Origin: DASUMP01 sp036277635
GTDB lineage: Bacteria > Actinomycetota > Acidimicrobiia > IMCC26256 > PALSA-610
Reading direction: 5' to 3'
Assembly (NCBI GenBank): GCA_036277635.1
Contig: DASUMP010000138.1
Location: 1-7,049, forward strand
Length of the DNA stretch: 7,049 bases
In this document: positions 1-5,929 of the stretch, one piece after another
How positions within the stretch are numbered: position 1 is the first letter of the stretch
How the letters are laid out: every line of letters begins with the position of its first letter
Made by a program: the position numbers and the translations under genes
The notes under the pieces: generated by a model
What the model was told of the DNA's origin: nothing
The model's database searches: none
Seen by the model: the letters and a program-made list of their open reading frames with translations, nothing else

Positions 1-1
1 G

Positions 2-829
2 GTGAACGTCGCCGCCACCGCTCACGAGCTCACCGCGCGACACCGCGAGGCGCTCGCCCGCGTGCGGCTGCTCCTCTCCGCCGGCGCCCCCGTGTCGCGT
101 TCGGTGCTGCGCGCGGCGCGGGCGATCATGCCGAACGCGGCCGCGCACACGCCGTACGGCATGACCGAGGTGTTGCCCGTCACCGACATCACGCCCGAGG
201 AGCTCGAACGCGCCGGAGCCGGCAACGGCGTGTGCGTCGGCCGACCGCTGCCCGACGTCGAGGTCGCCATCAGTCCGATCGACGTGCTCGGCACCGCAAG
301 TGCCATGACGACCACCACACCCGGGGTCGTCGGCGAGATCTGCATCCGCGCCGCGCACGTGAAGGACTCCTACGACAAGCTGTGGGTGACGCAGCGCGCG
401 AGCGAGGCGTCACCGCAGTGGCACCGCAGCGGCGACGTCGGCCACCTCGACGACGAGTCGCGCCTGTGGGTCGAAGGCCGGATGATCCACGTCGTCGCGA
501 CCGCGGACGGCCCGGTCACGCCGGTCGGGATCGAACAAGCCGTCGAAGCGCTCGATTCGGTCGACCAGGCCGCGGTGGTCGGCGTCGGACCGAAGGGGAC
601 GCAGCAGGTCGTGGTGGTCGTGGTACCGCGCGCCCGTCCCCGACGTCCCGAGCTCCTGCACGGTCAGCTCGCGCACGACGTGCGCGCGGTCGCCGCGGTC
701 GACGTCGCCGCGGTGTTCGCGGTTCCGGCCCTCCCCGTCGACAAGCGCCACAACTCGAAGATCGACCGCATCCGCGTCGGCGCGTGGGCCGACGCGCTGC
801 TCGCCGGCGGACGGATGCGCGCGCTGTGA
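2..829 (+). CDS. oleC: OleC-type beta-lactone synthetase (AMP-binding enzyme), C-terminal part, cut by the left window edge
   Basis: The frame is open from the first bases and lacks the N-terminal AMP-binding half, so the true start lies upstream and the GTG at 2 is probably internal. The visible 275 residues contain the second half of an acyl-adenylating (ANL) enzyme: PYGMTE at 51-56 (A5-type adenine-site motif), GVCVGRP at 76-82, HRSGDVGHLD at 141-150 (the conserved ATP-ribose Asp is D145), and near the end LPVDKRHNSKIDR at 244-256, with K253 as the likely catalytic C-terminal lysine. The HTPYG-TE and VD-RHN-KI signatures are what I associate with OleC and not with ordinary acyl-CoA synthetases. 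OleC converts a 2-alkyl-3-hydroxy acid plus ATP to a cis-beta-lactone, AMP and PPi. The next gene is an OleD-like reductase overlapping by 4 nt, which supports the call. Many actinobacteria carry an OleB-OleC fusion; the missing upstream part could contain OleB. A general acyl-CoA synthetase is the alternative. Confidence 0.82.
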   Translation: MNVAATAHELTARHREALARVRLLLSAGAPVSRSVLRAARAIMPNAAAHTPYGMTEVLPVTDITPEELERAGAGNGVCVGRPLPDVEVAISPIDVLGTASAMTTTTPGVVGEICIRAAHVKDSYDKLWVTQRASEASPQWHRSGDVGHLDDESRLWVEGRMIHVVATADGPVTPVGIEQAVEALDSVDQAAVVGVGPKGTQQVVVVVVPRARPRRPELLHGQLAHDVRAVAAVDVAAVFAVPALPVDKRHNSKIDRIRVGAWADALLAGGRMRAL

Positions 830-1824
830 AGGTGCTCGTCACCGGCGGCACGAGCCTGCTGGGCGGCGCGATCGCGCAGCGCCTCCAGGCGCGCGGTGAC
901 GACGTCACCGTGTTCCAGCGCCGGCCGAGCGGGCTCGCGGTACACGAGGTGCTCGGCGACGTCGGTGATCGATCGGCGCTCGACGCGGTGGTGGCGGGCG
1001 CCGAGCTCGTGATCCACGCCGCCGCGAAGGTGGCGGTGGTCGGCCCGTGGTCGGAGTACGCGGCCACGAACATCGCCGGCACCGAGCACCTGCTCGACGC
1101 GGCGCGACGCGCCGGGGTGGGCCGGTTCGTGTACGTGTCGTCGCCGTCGGTCGCGCACGCGGGCCGGTCGCTCGTGGGCGCGCCCGCCGGACCGGCCGAC
1201 CCCGATGCCGCCGAGGGCAACTATTCGCGCAGCAAGGCCTTCGCGGAGCGGCTCGCGCTCGCCGCGTCGGCGCCCGACTTCCCCGTGGTCGCGGTCCGGC
1301 CGCACCTGGTGTGGGGTCCGGGCGACACCCAGCTCGTGGGTCGCATCGTGCAGCGTGCGGAAGCCGGACGGCTGGCGATCGTCGGCTCCGGCGCCGCGCT
1401 GATGGACACGACCTACCTCGACAACGCCGCCGACGCGATCGTCGCCGCCGCCGACCGCGCCGGCACGCTCGGCGGGCGGGCGTTCGTGATCTCGAACGGC
1501 CAACCCCGACCGGTGCGCGAGCTGCTGCACCGCATCACGCGCGCCGCTGGACTCGACCCGCCGCGGCTGCGCGTGCCGGTCGTCGTGGCGAGCACCGCGG
1601 GTCGCGTCGTCGAGCGGGTCTGGGCGGCCCTCGATCGTCGCGACGACCCGCCGATGACCCGGTTCCTCGCCGAGCAGCTCTCGACCGCCCATTGGTTCGA
1701 TCAGCGTGAGACGCGCCGCGCGCTCGACTGGCACCCGGAGGTCGATCTGGAGGAGGGTTTCGCCCGTCTCGAGGCGTGGTTCCGGGACCGAGGCGCCCGC
1801 CACCCCCTGAACGAACCCGCCTGA
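826..1824 (+). CDS. oleD: OleD-type NAD(P)-dependent 3-oxo acid reductase (extended SDR / 3-beta-HSD family)
   Basis: The 332-residue product is a short-chain dehydrogenase of the extended/3-beta-hydroxysteroid dehydrogenase type. The N-terminus holds the Rossmann dinucleotide motif at 6-13 (TGGTSLLG; the usual middle glycine is Ser10). The active site shows YVSSPSV at 103-109 and YSRSK at 133-137, giving catalytic Tyr133 and Lys137 with Ser105/Ser106 nearby. The SSPSV string resembles OleD and sterol-dehydrogenase-like proteins. The length matches the family (about 330-350). The start is the GTG at 826, which shares GTGA with the oleC stop; this places the Rossmann strand directly at the N-terminus (MKVLVTGG) and no good Shine-Dalgarno is seen, so translation is probably coupled to oleC. 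The expected role is reduction of the OleA product, a 2-alkyl-3-keto acid, to the 3-hydroxy acid used by OleC. A sugar epimerase or sterol dehydrogenase is the alternative, but the OleC neighbour makes OleD much more likely. Confidence 0.85.
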   Translation: MKVLVTGGTSLLGGAIAQRLQARGDDVTVFQRRPSGLAVHEVLGDVGDRSALDAVVAGAELVIHAAAKVAVVGPWSEYAATNIAGTEHLLDAARRAGVGRFVYVSSPSVAHAGRSLVGAPAGPADPDAAEGNYSRSKAFAERLALAASAPDFPVVAVRPHLVWGPGDTQLVGRIVQRAEAGRLAIVGSGAALMDTTYLDNAADAIVAAADRAGTLGGRAFVISNGQPRPVRELLHRITRAAGLDPPRLRVPVVVASTAGRVVERVWAALDRRDDPPMTRFLAEQLSTAHWFDQRETRRALDWHPEVDLEEGFARLEAWFRDRGARHPLNEPA

Positions 1825-1860
1825 TCGTCGTACAGTGGCCGCACGTCGCGGTGGGAGGAG
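1807..1860 (+). promoter_or_regulatory. Possible promoter plus strong ribosome binding site for the ABC permease gene
   Basis: The 40-bp gap after oleD contains TACAGT at 1831-1836, a TANNNT -10-like hexamer matching TATAAT at four of six positions. An 18-bp spacer precedes it, with a poor -35-like CTGAAC at 1807-1812. GGGAGGAG at 1853-1860 ends 4 nt before the ATG at 1865 and is the best Shine-Dalgarno sequence in the window. The ribosome site is convincing and decides the start of the permease. The promoter part is only suggestive, and read-through from oleD is equally possible. Confidence 0.35.
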
Positions 1861-1864
1861 CGTC

Positions 1865-2932
1865 ATGTCGAGAGCTCGCAGCATGACGTTCCTCAGCGCG
1901 ATGCGCGACCTGCAGTGGCGGCGCCGGCGCGTGATCATCGCCGCGGTCGGCGCCGCGCTGGTCTTCTCGATCACCCTCGTGCTCGCGGGCGTCTCCAACG
2001 GCTTCGACGTCGAGACCGACGACACGATGGACCGGTTCGGCACCGACGGCTGGGTCGTCGGCGAAGGTGCGGCGGGACCGTTCATCGGCCAGAAGCCGCT
2101 GCCCGAAGCGCTCGTCGACGCGGTGCGCGCCGATCCCGGCATCACCGACGCCAACCCGGTGATCTTCTCGCGCAAGACCGTCGGCACCGACTCGCCCGAA
2201 GAGGTGAACCTGTTCGGGGCCGCACTCGACGGCGTCGGCGTGCCCGCGCCCGACGACGGCCGCGGGCTGGAGGCGGTGGGTGAGATCGTCGTGAGCGGCG
2301 AGCTCGATTACGACGTCGGCGACGAGATCCTCGTGTCGGAGGAGCCCTTCGAGGTGGTGGGCACGATCTCGGAGTGGACCGCGGTGGCCGGCGTCCCCAA
2401 CGTGATGATCACGATCGAAGACGCGCAGCGCCTCTCGTTCCTCGACCAGCCGATCATCTCCGCGATCGCGGTCAGCGGCGACCCCGACGCGCTCCCCGAC
2501 GGCCTCGAGTTCATGAGCGACGACGTCGCCCGCGAAGACCTGCTGCGCGCGGTGGAGAACGCCCGTGCCGGCATCAACCTCGTCGGCTTCCTGCTCTGGA
2601 TCGTCGCCGGGACGATCATCGGCTCGTTGCTGTACCTGTCGGCGCTCGAGCGGATGCACGACTTCGCGGTGTTCAAGGCGACCGGAACGTCCAGCGTCGT
2701 CGTTCTCGTCGATCTGGTGTTCCAGGCCGTGTTCATCGCGCTGGTGTCCGCCACGATCGGGATGATCGTCGCCGCGCTCGTCGGCCCGCGGTTCCCCACG
2801 CCGGTGGTCATCCCCCTGCGTTCGCTGGTGTCCCTGCCGCTCGTCGCGGTCGCGGTCGGGCTGCTGGCGAGCCTCGCCGGCTTGCGCCGAGCCGTGACCG
2901 TCGACCCGGCAGTCGCGTTCAACAAGGCCTGA
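1865..2932 (+). CDS. ABC transporter permease, FtsX/MacB/DevC-like
   Basis: The 355-residue membrane protein has the FtsX-family plan. A basic N-terminus (WRRRR at 18-22) leads into a first transmembrane helix at about 23-44. A large extracytoplasmic domain of the MacB periplasmic-core type follows at about 45-235, and then three helices at about 236-260, 277-305 and 320-342. After helix 2, LERMHDFAVFKATG at 261-274 matches the cytoplasmic loop that contacts the ATPase in this family. The C-terminus VDPAVAFNKA resembles the usual xxDPAxAF ending. ATG 1865 is chosen because GGGAGGAG lies 4 nt upstream; GTG 1835 in the same frame would add ten residues without a ribosome site, and ATG 1883 would remove six. 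The ATPase gene begins 18 bp downstream, so the two form one transporter. Such permeases usually act in lipid or peptide export or in mechanotransmission, not import. No adaptor (DevB/MacA-like) gene is visible. Substrate is unknown; the Ole product is an inference from context. Confidence 0.85.
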   Translation: MSRARSMTFLSAMRDLQWRRRRVIIAAVGAALVFSITLVLAGVSNGFDVETDDTMDRFGTDGWVVGEGAAGPFIGQKPLPEALVDAVRADPGITDANPVIFSRKTVGTDSPEEVNLFGAALDGVGVPAPDDGRGLEAVGEIVVSGELDYDVGDEILVSEEPFEVVGTISEWTAVAGVPNVMITIEDAQRLSFLDQPIISAIAVSGDPDALPDGLEFMSDDVAREDLLRAVENARAGINLVGFLLWIVAGTIIGSLLYLSALERMHDFAVFKATGTSSVVVLVDLVFQAVFIALVSATIGMIVAALVGPRFPTPVVIPLRSLVSLPLVAVAVGLLASLAGLRRAVTVDPAVAFNKA

Positions 2933-2950
2933 CGGCGGAGCGAGACGACC

Positions 2951-3970
2951 ATGCAGCTCGACATCCGTGACCTGACGATCGAGTACTCGAGCGGCGGCTA
3001 CGTCGTGCGTCCGGTCAGCAACCTCAACCTCACCGCGAGCACCGGCTCGCTCGTGTTGCTCCTGGGTCCGAGCGGCTGCGGCAAGACCACGCTGCTGTCG
3101 TGCCTCGGCGGCATCCTCACCCCGAAGCAGGGCACGATGCGGCTCGGCGACATCGCGATCGAAGAGCTCAGCGGCAACGCGCTCACGGAGTACCGGCGCC
3201 ACACCGTGGGGATCGTGTTCCAGGCCATGAACCTCGTCCCGAGCCTCACCACGCTCGAGAACGTCATGGTGCCGCTGTGCCGGGGCGGGATGCCGCGGCG
3301 CGAGGCGCGCACGCGAGCGACCGAGCTGCTCGAACAAGTGGGGCTCGCCGAGCGCACGCACCATCGCCCCGGCGCGCTCTCGGGCGGCCAGCAGCAACGT
3401 GTGGCGATCGCGCGCGCACTCGGCGCCGACCCGCCGCTCCTCCTCGCCGACGAGCCGACTGCGCACCTCGACTACATCCAGGTCGAAGGCGTGCTGAAGC
3501 TGCTGCGCGAGCTCGCCAACGGCGACCGGCTCGTCGTGGTCGCGACGCACGACCAGCGCATGCTGCCGATCGCCGATCGCGTCGTCGAACTCGTCCCGAA
3601 CGTGGAGCGCACGAGCCGCGCCCCCGAGCGCGTCACGCTCGCCGCCGGCGAGGTGCTCTTCCGGCAGGGCTCGTGGGGCGAGCTGATCTACGAGATCGAA
3701 GAGGGCGAGATGGAGATCGTCGGCGAGCTCGAAGGCGGTCGCGAGGAGATCCACAACGTCCTCGGACCCGGCTGGTACTTCGGCGAGGCGGGTCCGATCT
3801 TCGGCCTCCCCCGCTCCGCGACGGCGCGCGCCCGCGGCGGGGCGGTCGTGGTGGGTTACACGACGAGTGCGTTCCGCGAGCGGGTCGGTCCGTTGCCGAT
3901 CGAGCGCATCGCGCTCGACGCCGACGTCGTGGCGGGAGCCACCGTCGACGGCGACGCCGCCGGCGGGTAG
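2951..3970 (+). CDS. ABC transporter ATPase (MacB/LolD class) fused to a C-terminal cyclic nucleotide-binding domain
   Basis: The 339 residues form two domains. Residues 1-215 are a complete MacB/LolD-class nucleotide-binding domain: Walker A GPSGCGKTT at 39-47, Q-loop Gln91 in VFQAMN, signature LSGGQQQR at 143-150, Walker B LLLADEPT at 163-170, D-loop AHLD at 171-174 and switch His200. Residues about 225-312 look like a CAP_ED cyclic nucleotide-binding fold: LAAGEVLFRQG at 230-240, then LGPGWYFGEAG at 271-281 and LPRSAT at 286-291. The phosphate-binding cassette residues Gly278, Glu279, Arg288 and Ser289 are present, with the nine-residue Glu-to-Arg spacing that I recall from PKA regulatory subunits. 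The last 25 residues are Ala/Gly/Asp-rich and probably disordered. The ATG start has GGAG at 2937-2940, ten nt upstream. The partner permease ends 18 bp before. Typical LolD/MacB ATPases are about 220-240 residues, so the extra domain is a real extension. Regulation by cAMP or cGMP is inferred, not shown. Confidence 0.88.
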   Translation: MQLDIRDLTIEYSSGGYVVRPVSNLNLTASTGSLVLLLGPSGCGKTTLLSCLGGILTPKQGTMRLGDIAIEELSGNALTEYRRHTVGIVFQAMNLVPSLTTLENVMVPLCRGGMPRREARTRATELLEQVGLAERTHHRPGALSGGQQQRVAIARALGADPPLLLADEPTAHLDYIQVEGVLKLLRELANGDRLVVVATHDQRMLPIADRVVELVPNVERTSRAPERVTLAAGEVLFRQGSWGELIYEIEEGEMEIVGELEGGREEIHNVLGPGWYFGEAGPIFGLPRSATARARGGAVVVGYTTSAFRERVGPLPIERIALDADVVAGATVDGDAAGG

Positions 3971-3982
3971 CGCCTTCGCCGC

Positions 3983-4294
3983 TCAGGCGATCCGCGGGCC
4001 GCCGTCGCCGAGCATCTCGGCCGGCACCGACGAACGCACGAACTCGATCAGCTCGCCGATCGTCTCCATCCACGGCAACGTCGGCGGGTCGCCCACGTCG
4101 TCGGCCGACAGCCCGACCTCGTCGAGGATCTGGTCGCGCACCGACACGAGCGCCTCGATGAGCAGCAGCGAGTCGAGGCCGACCGCGCCGAGCAGCGCGT
4201 CGTCGGCGAACACGTCGAGCGGCTCGCCGGTGACCGCGGCGAGCTCGGCGCGCACGAGGTCGGGGACGCGCGCGGCGTCGAAGGTGCTCGTCAT
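3983..4294 (-). CDS. Free-standing acyl carrier protein
   Basis: The product has 103 residues and the 4'-phosphopantetheine attachment motif GLDSLLLIEAL at 39-49, with Ser42 as the modification site. It is acidic overall and mostly helical, as expected for an ACP. The distance from Ser42 to the helix-IV-like METIGELIEF (76-85) is about nine residues longer than I recall for E. coli AcpP, owing to the stretch LSADDVGDPPTLPW at 62-75. The ATG at 4294 overlaps the stop of the upstream ligase as ATGA. No good Shine-Dalgarno precedes it, so translation is probably coupled. A longer in-frame reading upstream to 4465 lies inside the ligase gene and is Arg/Pro-rich, so it is rejected. It most likely receives the fatty acyl group activated by the adjacent ligase and presents it to the OleA-like enzyme at the head of the operon. 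It could instead serve a partner outside the window. Confidence 0.9.
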   Translation of the reverse strand: MTSTFDAARVPDLVRAELAAVTGEPLDVFADDALLGAVGLDSLLLIEALVSVRDQILDEVGLSADDVGDPPTLPWMETIGELIEFVRSSVPAEMLGDGGPRIA

Positions 4295-5919
4295 GTGAAG
4301 TCGACCCGGGTCACGAACCCGTCGCCGGCGGCAAGGGACCGCGCAACCTCGACCCGCCGCAGCTTGCCGCTCGGCGTCTTCGGCAACGCCCGGCGGGGCA
4401 CGAACGCGACCACCGACGGCGACGTCCCGGTCTCTCGGGTGACCATCGTGCGGATCTCCCGGCACGCGACCTCGAGCTCGGCGCTCGACGCGCGCCCGCT
4501 CGCCTCGACGACGATCGCGAGGCCACCGTCGGGCGCGACGACCGCGGCGACGCAGCCGTCGCGCACCAAGGAGTGCTGCACCGTCGTCTCGACGTCGTCG
4601 GGATAGATGTTGCGCCCGGCCACCACGATCGCCTCGTCGCTGCGCCCCACCACGAACAGCTCACCGTCGTGCATCACGCCGTTGTCGCCGGTGACGAAGA
4701 ACCCGTCGTCGGTGAAGGTGAGCTCGGCGCCGATGTAGCGCGACAGCAGCGACGGGCTGCGGAACTCGATCGGCCCGACCTCACCGTCGGGCGCGGCGAC
4801 GCGCACGTCGGTGCGGTCGACGGGGCGTCCGGTGGACACGAGCGGCCGGTCGCGGCCCTCGCCTCCGGTCGCGCCCGAGGGGCGCGGGATCGCCCGCCAG
4901 TGCTCGTGCGGACGGACGATCGTGACCGCGAGCGTCGCTTCCGCGAGCCCGTAGGCCGGGCACAACGCGAGCGAGCGCAGCCCCGCCGGCGCGAACGTGG
5001 CGGCGAAGCGCTCGAGCGTCTCGGCGCGCACGGCCTCGGAGCCCACGATGATCGACCGCACCGGCGAGAGGTCGAGGTGCTCCACGTTGCGGCTCGTACG
5101 CACCGCGAGGTCGAGCGCGAAGTTCGGCGCGACCGTGACGGTCGAGGCGGTCTCGGAGCACGTGCGCAACCACGACCGCGGGTTCGCCATGAAGCTCTCG
5201 GGCTTCATCAGGGTGAGACGGTGGTGCCCGTACTCGGGAGCGCCGGCCGCGAGCGGCGACAGGAGCTGGCCGATCAGACCCATGTCGTGCGAGAGCGGCA
5301 GCCACGAGCACGACCCGTCGCCGGCCACCGGTTCGAGCGCGGCGACGATCGCGGCGACGTGCGTCCCGACCGCGTCGAGCGTCAGGTGGATGCCTTTCGG
5401 GGTGCCGACGCTCCCCGACGTGAACTGCACCAGCGCGCCCTCGCCACCGACCGGCCGGGTCGGACCGCCACGCATCGCGTCGTCGTAGGCGTGCACCGTG
5501 AGCGCCGTCCCGTCGAGCATCCCGACGTGCGCGGGGTCGACGAGGAGCGTGGTGGCGCCCGCCGCCGCGCAGAACCGTTCGAGCTGCTCCACGTAGCGCG
5601 CCGGCGCCATCCCCCGGGCGGGCAACGGCAGCGACGCGACCGTGCACCCGGCGCGCCACGCACCGAACAACGAGGTGACGCACGGGCGCGTGTTCGTGAG
5701 CACCATCGCGACGGCCTCGCCCGCCCCCGCGTGCGACGCGATCCACCGCGCCGAAACGTCCGCGGCCCCCCACAGCGCACCGATGCTCGACGGTTCCGGG
5801 TCGTCGCCGACGAACTGGACCGTGCCGCGCCCGCGCGCCGCGTTCTCGAGCAGATCGAGCAACGACGTCGCGTCCGGAGCGACGCCGGAACCCGCGTTCA
5901 CGGCCGAATCGAGGCTCAC
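4291..5919 (-). CDS. Fatty acyl-AMP ligase (FAAL-like, ANL superfamily)
   Basis: The 542-residue adenylating enzyme activates a fatty acid as acyl-AMP for transfer to a carrier protein. Visible motifs in order are the P-loop QFTSGSVGTPKG at 165-176, the FAAL-type WLPLSHDMGLIGQLLSPL at 206-223, YGLAEATLAV at 323-332, STGRP at 362-366, the ribose-binding Asp412 in VTGDNG, the hinge region GRSDEAIVVAGRNIYPDD at 425-442, and catalytic Lys519 in PKTPSGKLRR. The HDMGLIG and YGLAEAT strings favour FAAL over ordinary acyl-CoA ligase, as does the ACP gene overlapping its 3' end. Only about 29 residues separate YGLAEATLAV from STGRP, where FAALs usually carry an insertion, and the total is shorter than the usual 570-600. 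The start is GTG 5919, preceded at 8 nt by GAGG (5928-5931), which overlaps the TGA of the upstream gene. The gene is second in the three-gene minus-strand operon. An acyl-CoA ligase activity cannot be excluded. Confidence 0.85.
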   Translation of the reverse strand: MSLDSAVNAGSGVAPDATSLLDLLENAARGRGTVQFVGDDPEPSSIGALWGAADVSARWIASHAGAGEAVAMVLTNTRPCVTSLFGAWRAGCTVASLPLPARGMAPARYVEQLERFCAAAGATTLLVDPAHVGMLDGTALTVHAYDDAMRGGPTRPVGGEGALVQFTSGSVGTPKGIHLTLDAVGTHVAAIVAALEPVAGDGSCSWLPLSHDMGLIGQLLSPLAAGAPEYGHHRLTLMKPESFMANPRSWLRTCSETASTVTVAPNFALDLAVRTSRNVEHLDLSPVRSIIVGSEAVRAETLERFAATFAPAGLRSLALCPAYGLAEATLAVTIVRPHEHWRAIPRPSGATGGEGRDRPLVSTGRPVDRTDVRVAAPDGEVGPIEFRSPSLLSRYIGAELTFTDDGFFVTGDNGVMHDGELFVVGRSDEAIVVAGRNIYPDDVETTVQHSLVRDGCVAAVVAPDGGLAIVVEASGRASSAELEVACREIRTMVTRETGTSPSVVAFVPRRALPKTPSGKLRRVEVARSLAAGDGFVTRVDFT

Positions 5920-5929
5920 GCGCCGTGCC

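Noticed and set aside
664..2187. A 507-codon open frame on the minus strand across oleC, oleD and the permease
   Set aside because: It crosses three convincing genes on the other strand and is of low-complexity composition. No ribosome site or family motif was seen.
1535..3754. A 739-codon open frame on the minus strand
   Set aside because: It lies antisense to oleD, the permease and the ATPase, all of which have clear family motifs. Its translation is rich in Arg, Asp, His and Ala with no domain pattern, as expected for antisense of high-GC genes.
3971..3989. Small inverted repeat cgcct...aggcg between the convergent operons as a bidirectional terminator
   Set aside because: The stem is only 5 bp with a 9-nt loop and no T-run on either side. 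In DNA this GC-rich such repeats are expected by chance.
4295..4465. N-terminal extension of the ACP to a start at 4465
   Set aside because: It would lie entirely inside the ligase gene and add 57 Arg/Pro/Gly-rich residues not typical of ACPs. The ATG at 4294 gives a normal ACP with an ATGA overlap.
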